Origin: Aldehydirespirator sp965116965 | GTDB lineage: Bacteria > Actinomycetota > Acidimicrobiia > Acidimicrobiales > Aldehydirespiratoraceae | Length of the DNA stretch: 64,000 nt | NCBI GenBank assembly: GCA_965116965.1 | Contig: OZ220743.1 | Span: 3,162,001 to 3,226,000 of the forward strand | Direction: 5' to 3' | In this document: positions 1-8,992 of the stretch, piece by piece | How positions within the stretch are numbered: the first letter of the stretch is position 1 | How the letters are laid out: each line of letters begins with the position of its first letter | Made by a program: the position numbers and the translations under genes | Notes under the pieces: model-generated | Seen by the model: only the letters and a program-made list of their open reading frames with translations | What the model was told of the DNA's origin: nothing | The model's database searches: none

Positions 1-252
1 GGACTCGACCTGGTGGCCAGGGCCCTGCTCGAGCACGAGACCATCAGCGGCGAGGAAGTCGATCGCCTCATAGCCCTGTCCCGGGACGGGTCACAGGTCG
101 GTGGCGGGGCCGGCAGCGCGTCGATTGCCGGCGCACCCTCCGCTGATGGCAGCACGCCGCATGCCGACATGCCGTCCGGCGATGACAAGCCCTCAGCCGC
201 CGAGGGCAACGGCGCGGGCGCCCCCAGCGGCGTCCCGACCTCCGCGGCCTGA
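1..252 (+). CDS. ftsH: FtsH ATP-dependent zinc metalloprotease, C-terminal end (partial)
   Basis: Only the last 83 codons are inside the window; the frame is open from base 1 and stops at 250-252. The first residues (ARALLEHETISGEEVDRLI) match the conserved end of the FtsH peptidase domain, where a LLE.ETL.G.EV segment precedes a variable tail. The remaining ~55 residues are a Gly/Ala/Ser/Pro-rich low-complexity tail, normal for actinobacterial FtsH. FtsH is a membrane-anchored AAA+ protease that degrades membrane and regulatory proteins. The AAA and HEXXH parts lie upstream, so the assignment rests on a short segment. Confidence 0.72.
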   Translation, partial: GLDLVARALLEHETISGEEVDRLIALSRDGSQVGGGAGSASIAGAPSADGSTPHADMPSGDDKPSAAEGNGAGAPSGVPTSAA

Positions 253-307
253 CACCCGGGCGGCCGGTCGTCGCCCAGCTCCCAGGCGGGGCCAGCTCCC
301 AGGCGGG

Positions 308-1798
308 TCAGCGGATTCCGTCGACGGGCACCGGTTCGTCGGTGGCCACCCCCAGCGAGGCCGAGCGGGACGTGAGCCCGACGAGCTCGCGGCCGACGAT
401 CACCGGGGTCGACGAAGCGACCTCCACCAGGAAGTGGTCGGAACCCAGCGACGCCAGCGGCAGCCTGCGGCTCCGACCGGGTCCGATCTCCACTGTGCCG
501 ACCAGTTCGTCGTCGACGCTCAGGTCAATCTCAGCGATTCCTGCAGTCGACGGGTTGACGATCACCAGGGCGCCCGCATCGTTGCCGGCAGCGCCGCCCA
601 ACTCGATGTCGCCGTGCGGGGTGGGCACCTCGGCGGGCACCAGCCAGCGGCGAGCAGCCCCGTCCGCTCCGGTGGTGGCTGTCGCCCCCGGCACCGTCGG
701 GGCGCCGCCGCCGTCGGAGTCGGCAGGCGCCGAGGTGACGCTGGTGATCGACGCGGCCACCGGCACGCCCGCCAGGGAGCGGACGGCGACGCTGAAGTGG
801 CCGATGCCGTCCAGTCGTGCCTGCTCGGACAGATCGACCAGAGCGGTCCGGCCCGGGCGAACCGTGATCTCGATCGGGCTCACCTGAATCGCCGGATCCT
901 CAGGAATGATCTCCAGGTCCACCTCGGCGACGTCGGTGGTCGAGGGGTTGGACACCGCGACGACGTCTCTGCGGGCCGCGGTGACCGCGGCCACCGGCAG
1001 GTGCCACAGACCCGCGGCGCCGGGTACAGCCGGCGCAGTCCGAGTGCCCCGGCCGGCAATGGGGCCGTCAGCGACCTGGATCCACGACACCGCCACGCGG
1101 CCGGACACGACGTCGATGAAGGCCGCGACCGTGGACGCCACCGTCACCTCGGACGTCACGTCCACGGCCACCACCCGCTGGGCTGGTATGACGAGCCCGT
1201 CGATCGAGTCCCGCCCCACATCGGCCACCAGTTCGATGTCAGCCACCGCGACGTCGGGGAACGGGTTCAGGAACATTAGGACGAAGCGCTCCCGCTCGAC
1301 CGCTGAGCGGGTGGCGCCGTTGGAGACGACCCAGCTGTCGGCCACCCTCGTGAGGCAGGGCGAGCGGCCCACCCCTGTTTGCGAGGCGGTGAGGATCTGC
1401 TCCACGACCACGTCCGAACCCTTGGCCTCGACCATCACTCCGACCCAATCGGCGCCCCCGACGGCCTCTGACGGCTGGAGCAGCGCGCGGCCGAGGGGCT
1501 CCATGTCGACCTGGAACATCGCCGGTTCCTGCGGGGCCGACCCGCCGGGCAGCACGGACACGGTGACGGTTCGGGGTTCTTGCGAGCCGTTGAGCATCTG
1601 GACCGTCACCTCGGCTATTCCCGAGGCCCCGCTGCCACCCGGACAAAACCAGGTGTTCACCACCGCGGTCGGGGCCGCCAGGGCCGACATGTACTGGTCC
1701 TCGACGTCCGGTTGCGGGCGGTCCCGCAGGTCGACGAGCACGCCGGCCAGCAACAGGCCGGCGATCGCGACGATGGCGAGCACTCGCATCGAGCGCAT
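308..1798 (-). CDS. DUF5719 family membrane-anchored secreted protein
   Basis: A 496-residue protein starting MRSMRVLAIV with one N-terminal hydrophobic segment (about residues 5-22), then a long extracytoplasmic region of Val/Thr/Gly-rich beta-type repeats (for example VPGRTALVDLSEQ and VVNPSTAGIAEIDLSV). This matches DUF5719 proteins, which in Actinomycetota lie beside a large membrane glycosyltransferase, as here. The ATG at 1798 overlaps the upstream stop by one base (TGATG), so the two genes are translationally coupled. The open frame extends to 1948 inside the neighbour, but that extension is not believable. Molecular function is unknown; an envelope role is inferred from topology and neighbour. 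Confidence 0.75.
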   Translation of the reverse strand: MRSMRVLAIVAIAGLLLAGVLVDLRDRPQPDVEDQYMSALAAPTAVVNTWFCPGGSGASGIAEVTVQMLNGSQEPRTVTVSVLPGGSAPQEPAMFQVDMEPLGRALLQPSEAVGGADWVGVMVEAKGSDVVVEQILTASQTGVGRSPCLTRVADSWVVSNGATRSAVERERFVLMFLNPFPDVAVADIELVADVGRDSIDGLVIPAQRVVAVDVTSEVTVASTVAAFIDVVSGRVAVSWIQVADGPIAGRGTRTAPAVPGAAGLWHLPVAAVTAARRDVVAVSNPSTTDVAEVDLEIIPEDPAIQVSPIEITVRPGRTALVDLSEQARLDGIGHFSVAVRSLAGVPVAASITSVTSAPADSDGGGAPTVPGATATTGADGAARRWLVPAEVPTPHGDIELGGAAGNDAGALVIVNPSTAGIAEIDLSVDDELVGTVEIGPGRSRRLPLASLGSDHFLVEVASSTPVIVGRELVGLTSRSASLGVATDEPVPVDGIR

Positions 1799-4700
1799 CA
1801 CGACCGGTCCATCCGCCGTCGCAACCAGGCGAGCGCCAGCACGAAGGGCGCGGCCGCACCGACCACCTGACCGCCGTGGCGCCACCAGGGCGCCGAGTAG
1901 GACAACTGCGCTTCTCCCGGAGAGGAGGGCTGGTAGACCCTCGTCCACGACAGCGCCTCGCGCCTCGGAACGGGCTCGCCGTCCAGGCTCAGTTCCCAGC
2001 CCGGCCGCGGGGTGTGGCTGACCAGTATCTCCGCGTTACCGGGAATCCGCGCCACCCACGGCGGCCCCTCGGAGGAGAACAACGATGCGCCGGCGGCCAG
2101 CGGTCGGCCCTCAAGGTCTGTGAAGTCCTCGATTCCCTCGTCGAACCCCGGCGGGTAGAGGGCCCGCATCGGCACCCAGGCAGTGTTCACGAACATGTCC
2201 ACCGCGCTGTTGGTGCCCTCCACCAACTCGAGATCGAGCTGGTCGTGCATCGCCCGGGCGAGACCGGCAGGTACCGGCCGAGCATCCTCTTCGGAAACGA
2301 ACGGCGCCGGCGCGAGCCGGTGCAGGAGAACCACGTAACGCACGCCCAGGCCGGCCAGCAGCCGCCCGCCGCGCGCCGTGCGGCCTTCGGTGATCTCCTC
2401 GATCGCGGTGGAGAAGAGATCAGCCCGGCCCTGATCGAGCGGGACGGCGCGATCCAGGAGCGTCACCGAGTCGCCGGCGGTTGCCGCCCAAGCCACGCCG
2501 GGGCCGAGACTGTGCCCTTCGACGGCCAGGAACTCGGGCGCGCCGATCCACAGCACCCGGTAGGCGCCCTCCAGTACCGGGGCCTCGAAACGCAGCGACG
2601 CGTGGTGATCGCCGGCTACCAGGCCCCACCGCCCGTCCTCCAGCGAGCCGATGCTGCCCACCGCCAGCACGAGCGAAGCCAACGCCGTCACCGGCACCAG
2701 CGCCTGCCTCCAGCCGAAGTGGCTGAAGCGCAGGTCGTGCTCGATCGACAGCACGGCCATACCGCACAGTCCGGCCACCGCCACGGCCGCCGGGGCGAGC
2801 AACAAGTGCAGATCGGGAAGCCCGAACGGGAGCAGTCCCCGCTCGGCCGCGAGCGCGGCGGCCCAAGCGATCACGGCGACCATCCACAGGCGCACGGACT
2901 GCTCCAGGCGCCATCCCCTCCCGAGGAGCAGAGGCACGGTCATCGGGACGGCGAACAGCCAGACCAGCGACGATGGATCACTTCCCGTCACCCCGAAGCG
3001 CAGGATCTCGCTGAAGGAGACCACGCCGGCGGACCCGTCGCGCCCGTCTGCCACGAACCCCCAGTCCGGTCCCGACGCGGCCAGGTCCACAACCGTCGGG
3101 AAGGCGACGAGGACGAGCACGGGCACGCACAGCACGGCCGCGGCGACGAGGCGGGGGACCCCTTCGGGCCGGCCTGCGAGCAGGCTGCCCGCGACCAGTC
3201 CGGCGGCCAGAAGCGCCACGAGCCCGGCTGCGGCCGGCACTACCAGCGCGGCGGCCCCCGCCGCGGCCCCCAGCGACACGTACACGGAGAGGCGGCCCCG
3301 CAGTCCCTGGGGGCCCTGCCGGAACGGTGAGGCCCGCGACGCCCTCAGCAACTCCTTGAGCATCCAGGGCGCGGCCGCGTAACCGACGAGGCCGGCCAGC
3401 GACCCCGTGGCCACCGACGCCGGCGCAAGCGGCACTAGGAGGTAGGCGACCAGCGCGCCGGCCTGGGCCCGGCGCGAGCCGGTCGCGGCCAGCAGCCGGT
3501 AGGCGCCGGCCAGCCCGGCGACGATCAGCGCGACGACGGCCAGCGTGCGAACCAGCGCCATGCTGTCGAGGGCCCAGCCGAGCAGGCCGAGATACACCAG
3601 GATTCCAAGGTTCGAGGACGGCGCTCCAGCACTGCGCTCGCTCCATCCGCCCCACCACGCCTTCAGCAGGTCGGAGCCGGTCTCGGGCAGCGCGACCAGG
3701 TCCCCGACCGCGGGGACGCCGGAGGACAGGAGCCCGCGCGATCCGAACACAACGACGCCGAGCACCACGATCCATGTGATCCATGCCAGCCGGGTGGTGC
3801 CCGTGCGCAGGCCCCCGAACACGCCCCGGCCGGCGGCGCCGAGCAGTCCGGCCGGCTCGCGGCCGGACTGCTTGCTGGACCGCCTCCTGAGTGAAGCCAC
3901 GACACGGACGCTGCCGAAGTACTGCAGCGCGGTCACGTCGGCCTGGCGCACCCGTCGCACCGACGCGTTGGCCTGGCGGCGCTGGGCCACGACATCGAGC
4001 CGGGAGATGTTCCAGGTCCAGGCTGATACCACGTCGCGGGCCCGGCCGAACCGGGCGGTGAATACGTCCAGCACAATCTCGCAGAGCGCCATCAGCAGGG
4101 CCACCGGCAACAGCAAGGTGAGCGAGATGCGGCCGTGGTTGACCAGCATGGCCCGCAGCGCGTGGCGGGTCTCGGTGAGCCTCGCGTCGTCGACCCCCCG
4201 GCGCGACACGAGAGCCTCCCGGTGCCGGGCCACCGCGCTCCCGACGAACATCACCCGAGCCCCGGCCATCTGGGCCCGCCAGCACAGATCGACGTCCTCG
4301 CCCCGGAAGGCCATGCCTCCGTCGAAGCCGCCGAGGCGCGCGAACAGGTCCCTGCGGATCAGCAGCACCGCCGACGGGAGGGCGAACACGTCGCTCACGC
4401 CGTCGTGCTGCTCCTGGTCGAGGTCCTCCACCCCGACCCGCTCGGCGGGCACGCCGAAGCGGTCGACGTCGTAGCCGACGTGCTGGATGATCTCGGGCCG
4501 GTCCCATTCGACGATCTTGGGACCGACTACGCCGGCGTTGCTCCGCAGGGCCTCGGCCACCAGGGTGGTGACCGCGTCGGGCGCCAACGCCACGTCGTCG
4601 TGGCACACCAGCAGGAAGTCCGCCTCGATGCCTGCGTCCAGCACTGCGTTGGCCGCTTGCGAGAACCCGGTGGTACCGGCGCCGTCGATGACGACAGCAT

Positions 4701-4935
4701 CGGCGATGACCTCCGACACCCGTGCGCCGATCCCCGAGGAGGCCGCGTCAACGACGGCGGTGCTGAGGTGCTCGTAGTCCTGCAGGGACAGCGATTCGAG
4801 GGTCTCGACGAACCAGTCGCCGGGCTCGTGGGCCACCACCACAGCCAGCACCGTCACCGGGCGCGGGCGAGGCGGACCGGACGCGTCCCCGACGGGTGCG
4901 ACGGAATTGACGGGATTGGCCGAGGCGTGGATCAA
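1798..4935 (-). CDS. Family 2 glycosyltransferase fused to a large multi-pass membrane region
   Basis: A protein of 1045 residues. Residues ~25-290 form a GT-A family 2 domain: VTVLAVVVAHEPGDWF start, CHDDVAL as the DxD-like nucleotide-sugar site, and GFDGGMAFRGEDVDLCWR as the acceptor-side ED motif. The remaining ~750 residues contain roughly a dozen hydrophobic helices and a final extracytoplasmic part. This is the layout of large actinobacterial envelope glycosyltransferases that work at the plasma membrane on lipid-linked or wall glycans. The frame starts with TTG at 4935; a GTG at about 4857, just before the GT domain, is an alternative. It is coupled to the DUF5719 gene. The sugar transferred cannot be read from sequence. 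Confidence 0.85.
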   Translation of the reverse strand: MIHASANPVNSVAPVGDASGPPRPRPVTVLAVVVAHEPGDWFVETLESLSLQDYEHLSTAVVDAASSGIGARVSEVIADAVVIDGAGTTGFSQAANAVLDAGIEADFLLVCHDDVALAPDAVTTLVAEALRSNAGVVGPKIVEWDRPEIIQHVGYDVDRFGVPAERVGVEDLDQEQHDGVSDVFALPSAVLLIRRDLFARLGGFDGGMAFRGEDVDLCWRAQMAGARVMFVGSAVARHREALVSRRGVDDARLTETRHALRAMLVNHGRISLTLLLPVALLMALCEIVLDVFTARFGRARDVVSAWTWNISRLDVVAQRRQANASVRRVRQADVTALQYFGSVRVVASLRRRSSKQSGREPAGLLGAAGRGVFGGLRTGTTRLAWITWIVVLGVVVFGSRGLLSSGVPAVGDLVALPETGSDLLKAWWGGWSERSAGAPSSNLGILVYLGLLGWALDSMALVRTLAVVALIVAGLAGAYRLLAATGSRRAQAGALVAYLLVPLAPASVATGSLAGLVGYAAAPWMLKELLRASRASPFRQGPQGLRGRLSVYVSLGAAAGAAALVVPAAAGLVALLAAGLVAGSLLAGRPEGVPRLVAAAVLCVPVLVLVAFPTVVDLAASGPDWGFVADGRDGSAGVVSFSEILRFGVTGSDPSSLVWLFAVPMTVPLLLGRGWRLEQSVRLWMVAVIAWAAALAAERGLLPFGLPDLHLLLAPAAVAVAGLCGMAVLSIEHDLRFSHFGWRQALVPVTALASLVLAVGSIGSLEDGRWGLVAGDHHASLRFEAPVLEGAYRVLWIGAPEFLAVEGHSLGPGVAWAATAGDSVTLLDRAVPLDQGRADLFSTAIEEITEGRTARGGRLLAGLGVRYVVLLHRLAPAPFVSEEDARPVPAGLARAMHDQLDLELVEGTNSAVDMFVNTAWVPMRALYPPGFDEGIEDFTDLEGRPLAAGASLFSSEGPPWVARIPGNAEILVSHTPRPGWELSLDGEPVPRREALSWTRVYQPSSPGEAQLSYSAPWWRHGGQVVGAAAPFVLALAWLRRRMDRS

Positions 4936-4980
4936 CCGAGGCTAACGGCCGCCCCTTCTACGGGGGTGCCACCAGCCCCC

Positions 4981-5643
4981 TCACGAGCGGGACCAAGCCT
5001 CCAGCAGCTCGGACGACGTCACCACCGTGGCCACCATGGCCAGGGTGTGCTCGATCACGGCATCCGTGTAGGCCGAAGGGACGCCCGCCACGGCATCCCG
5101 GACCAGCACCACCTGGTAGCCCAGATCGACGGCGCTGAGGCACAAGCCCATGATTCCCACATTCACCGAGACGCCGGTGGCCACCACGGTGGTCACGCCC
5201 AGGTTCCGCAGGGTCTGGTCGAGCGAGGTGGAGGTGAACGGCGTCAGGCCGTGCCCGCGCACCGCTATCAGGTCCCTCGGATCCTCCCCGAGTTCGGGGA
5301 CGAGCCGCGCTCCGTCGCTGTCGACCAGGGTTGGCGCGGTCCGCTGCTCGCGGCGCAGTTTGTCGGCCAGCCCGAGGATCCGGCAGTTGACCGCCCCGCC
5401 CGCCCCGTCGGCCCGGGTGTGCACCACACAGTGGACCACGCGCGCCCCGGCGTCCCGGGCCGCGTCGCACACTGCAGCCGCGGCGCGGACCGTCCCGGCC
5501 GCGGCCACCTGCTCGGCGAGCGCCTGCATCATGGCGTCCGGACCGACGACGCCCCTCTGCAGCTCCATGGTCAGCACCGCGGTCGAGGCCGGATCGACCA
5601 GTGCTGCCAGCGCTTCCAGCCCCCGGCCGGATGCCGTCACCAT
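4981..5643 (-). CDS. Isochorismatase-like (cysteine hydrolase superfamily) protein with altered catalytic triad
   Basis: 220 residues with the alpha/beta fold signature of the isochorismatase superfamily: a first strand STAVLTMELQRGVVG, a central GHGLTPFTSTSLDQTLRNLG segment and VVATGVSVNVGIMGLCLSAV, then DLGYQVVLVRDAVAG. The usual triad is Asp (in DMQ), Lys (before SAF) and Cys (in ATDVCV). Here those positions read Glu, Gly or Arg, and Gly or Val, so the classic mechanism is not available. It may be a divergent enzyme or a non-catalytic relative. It stands alone, 45 bases upstream of the glycosyltransferase gene on the same strand. Confidence 0.75.
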   Translation of the reverse strand: MVTASGRGLEALAALVDPASTAVLTMELQRGVVGPDAMMQALAEQVAAAGTVRAAAAVCDAARDAGARVVHCVVHTRADGAGGAVNCRILGLADKLRREQRTAPTLVDSDGARLVPELGEDPRDLIAVRGHGLTPFTSTSLDQTLRNLGVTTVVATGVSVNVGIMGLCLSAVDLGYQVVLVRDAVAGVPSAYTDAVIEHTLAMVATVVTSSELLEAWSRS

Positions 5644-5730
5644 GGAACCCAGTGTGGCATGAGGCGACAGGCCCCACGCACCGGGTAGCTATGTCGCCGC
5701 GCCATCGGCCCCCGGCCCGAGCGTCGCGCC

Positions 5731-5828
5731 GCGCAGCGAACTAGAGCGCGAGGCACCGCCCAAACAGCCCGACGCGCAGCGAACCAGAGCGCGAGGCACC
5801 GCCCAAACAGCCCGCCGCGCAGCGCGGG
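5731..5828. repeat. Tandem 43-bp intergenic repeat, about 2.3 copies
   Basis: Two nearly identical 43-base units start with GCGCAGCGAAC at 5731 and 5774, and a third partial unit starts at 5817. Units one and two differ at about two positions. The GCAGCGAAC core resembles the dispersed intergenic repeat found elsewhere in the window (AGCGAAGCGAACAAGAGCGG). They lie between the isochorismatase-like gene and rmd. No unique spacers separate the copies, so this is not a CRISPR array. Confidence 0.8.
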
Positions 5829-5893
5829 CGAGTGGAGCATCACGTAGTGTGGGCGCGGTCATGCGCTGTTCAGGCAGGGTCCGGTAGGCGCCG

Positions 5894-6853
5894 GTGCGGG
5901 CCCTCGTCACCGGCGCGACGGGCTTCGTGGGCTGCCACCTCGTGGCCCACTTGGCCGCGGCCGGCGACGACGTGATCGTGAGCGAGGCCGAGCTGACTGA
6001 CCCCGGCGCACTGGAGGCCGACTTCGCCGGCAGCCGTCCCGGCGCGGTCTACCATCTGGCCGCGCGGGCCGACGTACGGGCGAGCTTCGCCGATCCGGCC
6101 GCAACCCTCCGGATCAATGTGGAGGGAACGTTCAATGTCCTCGACGCAGCCCGGCGGGCCGGTGCGGGCCGGATAGTGTTCATCAGCAGCGCCGACGTCT
6201 ACGGACGCGTCGAGCCCGAGGGCCTGCCTGTCGATGAGGCCGCGGCAATGCTCCCGGTGACGCCCTACGGCGCCAGCAAGGCTGCGGCCGAGATGGTGTG
6301 CGTGCAAGCAGGCCTGGGCCGCGGGCTCGACGTGGTCCGGGTCAGGGCCTTCAATCACATCGGACCGGGCCAGAGCGACCGTTTCGTGGCGGCCGCGCTG
6401 GCCGCCCGCATCGCTCGCAACGAGCGCACCGGCGCCGACGTGGTGCCAGTCGGCAATCTGCAGGCGCGCCGCGACTTCACCGATGTGCGCGACGTCGTCC
6501 GGGCCTACAGGATGCTGGCGACCGACGGTGCCGTCGGTGAGGCCTACAACGTGTGCAGCGGCACCGCCCGCGGCATCTCAGATCTGGCCGAGGCGTTGAT
6601 CGCCAGGGCCCGGCGCCCGATGCGCATCGCGACCGACGACCAGCTTCTGCGCCCGGTGGACGTCTCCGAGGTCAGGGGTGACCCGTCGAAGCTGCACGGC
6701 GCCACCGGCTGGCGTCCGGAAGTGCCGCTGGAGAAGACCCTCGACGACCTGCTGGACTACTGGCGATGCAGGACCGCGGGGTCGTTGGACCCCAGCCGCG
6801 GAACCGGCGCCGGGGCGGGGTCGGAACTGCCGAGTCGGGGCGATAGCCAGTAG
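5894..6853 (+). CDS. rmd: GDP-6-deoxy-D-mannose (GDP-4-dehydro-6-deoxymannose) reductase
   Basis: 319 residues, extended SDR family. The NAD(P)-binding TGATGFVG motif is at the N-terminus and the catalytic YGASK (Tyr-x-x-x-Lys) follows at about residue 120. The C-terminal RPVDVSEVRGDPSKLHGATGW motif is characteristic of the GDP-4-keto-6-deoxymannose reductases that act after Gmd. It reduces the Gmd product to GDP-D-rhamnose or a related GDP-6-deoxyhexose. The start is GTG at 5894. The stop is four bases from the gmd ATG, so the two form an operon. The last ~25 residues (Gly/Ala-rich) are non-conserved. Confidence 0.86.
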   Translation: MRALVTGATGFVGCHLVAHLAAAGDDVIVSEAELTDPGALEADFAGSRPGAVYHLAARADVRASFADPAATLRINVEGTFNVLDAARRAGAGRIVFISSADVYGRVEPEGLPVDEAAAMLPVTPYGASKAAAEMVCVQAGLGRGLDVVRVRAFNHIGPGQSDRFVAAALAARIARNERTGADVVPVGNLQARRDFTDVRDVVRAYRMLATDGAVGEAYNVCSGTARGISDLAEALIARARRPMRIATDDQLLRPVDVSEVRGDPSKLHGATGWRPEVPLEKTLDDLLDYWRCRTAGSLDPSRGTGAGAGSELPSRGDSQ

Positions 6854-6857
6854 CTCC

Positions 6858-7859
6858 ATGGCCAGACGCGCCCTCATCACCGGCATCACCGGCCAGGACG
6901 GCTCGTACCTGGCAGAGCTGCTGCTGGAGGCGGACTACGAGGTCATCGGCATGGTGCGCCGCTCCAGCATCGTCAACTACGAGCGCATCGCCCACATCCA
7001 GGACCGCACGCGCATTGTGACCGGGGACCTGCTCGACCAGGTCTCGATGATCGAGATCCTTCGGACCTACCGGCCCGACGAGGTGTACAACCTGGCCGCC
7101 CAGTCCTTCGTGCAGACGTCCTTCAGCCAGCCGGTGCTCACCGGCGAGACCACCGCCCTCGGGGTGACGCGGATCCTGGACGCCATCAGGCTCGTGGACG
7201 GCGACATCCGCTTCTACCAGGCCAGCTCGTCCGAGATGTTCGGGAAGGTGCAAGAGGTTCCCCAGAACGAGGAGACGCCGTTCCACCCTCGCAGCCCCTA
7301 CGGGGTGGCCAAGGTCTACGGTCACTGGATCACCGTCAACTACCGGGAGTCCTACGGACTGCACGCAACCTCGGGGATCCTCTTCAACCACGAGAGTCCG
7401 CGCCGGGGCATGGAGTTCGTGACCCGCAAGATCACTCACGCCGCGGCCCGGATCAAGCTCGGCCTGGCCGACGAGTTGCGCCTCGGCAACCTCGAGGCCG
7501 AGAGGGACTGGGGATACGCGGCCGACTATGTGGAGGCAATGTGGAGGATGCTGCAGCAGGACGAGCCCAGCGACTACGTGATCTGCACGGGCAAGACCCA
7601 CTCGGTGAGGACGCTGTGCGAGCTGGCATTCTCCTACGTGGGACTGGACTATCGCGACCATGTCGTCACCGATGAGCGCTTCATGCGCCCGGCCGAGGTC
7701 GACTTGCTGGTTGGCGACTCGTCCAAGGCGGCCGCAGCCTTCGGTTGGCGCCCGAAGACGTCGTTCGCTGAACTGGTAAGGCTGATGGTCGACGCGGACC
7801 TGGCTCTGCTCGAGAGCCGCTCGGGCAGCCCGGAGGCCGAGCGGACTGGGAGCGATTGA
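6858..7859 (+). CDS. gmd: GDP-mannose 4,6-dehydratase
   Basis: 333 residues with the Gmd hallmarks: TGITGQDGSYLAELLL (Rossmann GxxGxxG), YNLAAQSFV, the ASSSEMFGKV segment, the YGVAKVYGHW active-site YxxxK, and the FNHESPRRG loop. It converts GDP-mannose to GDP-4-dehydro-6-deoxy-D-mannose, the substrate of the rmd product just upstream. The chosen start is the ATG at 6858 directly before ARRALITG; the open frame extends upstream within rmd but that part is non-homologous. GDP-mannose may come from the nucleotidyltransferase at 18958-19968. Confidence 0.93.
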   Translation: MARRALITGITGQDGSYLAELLLEADYEVIGMVRRSSIVNYERIAHIQDRTRIVTGDLLDQVSMIEILRTYRPDEVYNLAAQSFVQTSFSQPVLTGETTALGVTRILDAIRLVDGDIRFYQASSSEMFGKVQEVPQNEETPFHPRSPYGVAKVYGHWITVNYRESYGLHATSGILFNHESPRRGMEFVTRKITHAAARIKLGLADELRLGNLEAERDWGYAADYVEAMWRMLQQDEPSDYVICTGKTHSVRTLCELAFSYVGLDYRDHVVTDERFMRPAEVDLLVGDSSKAAAAFGWRPKTSFAELVRLMVDADLALLESRSGSPEAERTGSD

Positions 7860-7894
7860 TGCGGACCGTTGCGAGGAACCGAGCGAGGCCGCGG

Positions 7895-7975
7895 GCCCGA
7901 GCGGCCCGTGAGCGAAGCGAACAAGTGCGGGGGGCACGGCCCGAGCGGCCCGTGAGCGAAGCGAACAAGAGCAGG
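7895..7975. repeat. Two copies of the dispersed SEANK repeat
   Basis: Two units sharing GAGCGGCCCGTGAGCGAAGC and then GAACAAG lie at about 7895-7931 and 7938-7975, between gmd and cofD. They belong to a repeat family present in at least a dozen intergenic places in this window; in one frame the core translates as VSEANK. Confidence 0.85.
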
Positions 7976-8049
7976 AATGGCGCCGCTGCGACGCAACGGG
8001 CTGTCAATTGTTCGCTCTCATGCCTCGCCGGGACCAGCGATACGGGTCG

Positions 8050-8979
8050 ATGATCACGGTCCTGGCCGGTGGCGTGGGCGCGGCTCGCTACCTGGCCGGC
8101 CAGTTGCTGGTGACACCGGCCGCCGAAGTGACGGCGGTGGTGAACGTCGCCGACGACGTCACCTTGCACGGTCTGCATGTCAGTCCGGACATCGACACCG
8201 TCATCTACACGCTGTCGGGGGTTATCGACACCGAACGGGGCTGGGGCTTGGCCGGCGAGACATGGAACGCCCTCGGCGAGCTGCGAGCACTGGGACTCGA
8301 CGCCTGGTTCAACCTCGGAGACCGCGACATTGGCACCCATCTGTTCCGCACAACCCTGCTGCGCGAGGGACTGAGCCTCAGCGACGTGACCGCCCGCCTG
8401 GCTTCGGCCCGTGGCCTCGGCTGCCGCGTGCTGCCGGTGAGCGACCAGCCGATCGAGACCCGGGTGAGGTTGGCCTCGGGGGACGAGATCGGCTTCCAGG
8501 AGTACTTCGTACGCCTCGCGCACGGCGTGGCCATCTCGGGGGTGCGCTTCGCCGGGGTGGATGAGGCTCTGGCGGCTCCAGGGGTGCTGGAGGCGGTCGC
8601 AGCCGCCGACGTCGTGGTGATCGCGCCGTCCAACCCGGTGGTGTCGATCGGCCCGGTCCTGGCCGTGCGGGGCGTGGCCGGGGCGCTCGCCGCCCGCAGG
8701 GAGCGCAACGTGGCCGTGTCGCCCATAGTGGCGGGCGCGGCCCTCAAGGGTCCCGCCGACCGGATGCTTCGCGAGCTGGGCGAGGAGTCGAGCGTGGTGG
8801 GGGTGGCCCGGCGCTACCGGGACGTTGTCGGCACGCTGGTCATCGACGAGGCCGACGCCGGTCTGGCCTCCGCGGTGGCCGACGTCGGGGTCCGGGCCGT
8901 GGTAGCCCCGACGATCATGTCGTCTCCCGAGGCCGCGGCCGAGCTGGCCCGCCGCACGATGGCCGCGGTGTCGTCGTGA
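8050..8979 (+). CDS. cofD: 2-phospho-L-lactate (or phosphoenolpyruvate) transferase CofD/FbiA
   Basis: 309 residues starting MITVLAGGVGAARYL, the canonical CofD N-terminus, then NVADDVTLHGLHVSPDIDT, WFNLGDRDIGTH and IAPSNPVVSIGP, all conserved in the family. CofD moves the phospho-lactyl or phosphoenolpyruvyl group from a GDP-activated donor to the deazaflavin Fo, making F420-0 or its dehydro form. I chose the ATG at 8050; in-frame TTG (8008) and ATG (8020) would add non-conserved residues. cofE begins 13 bases downstream. The guanylyltransferase CofC/FbiD and Fo synthase are not in the window. Confidence 0.94.
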   Translation: MITVLAGGVGAARYLAGQLLVTPAAEVTAVVNVADDVTLHGLHVSPDIDTVIYTLSGVIDTERGWGLAGETWNALGELRALGLDAWFNLGDRDIGTHLFRTTLLREGLSLSDVTARLASARGLGCRVLPVSDQPIETRVRLASGDEIGFQEYFVRLAHGVAISGVRFAGVDEALAAPGVLEAVAAADVVVIAPSNPVVSIGPVLAVRGVAGALAARRERNVAVSPIVAGAALKGPADRMLRELGEESSVVGVARRYRDVVGTLVIDEADAGLASAVADVGVRAVVAPTIMSSPEAAAELARRTMAAVSS

Positions 8980-8992
8980 GTCTGGAGGTTTC

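Noticed and set aside
308..1279. Plus-strand open frames opposite the DUF5719 gene
   Set aside because: The minus strand gives a protein with a signal anchor and coupling to its neighbour; the plus-strand products are low complexity.
5731..5828. Possible CRISPR array
   Set aside because: Units are contiguous tandem repeats without spacers, and no cas gene is near.
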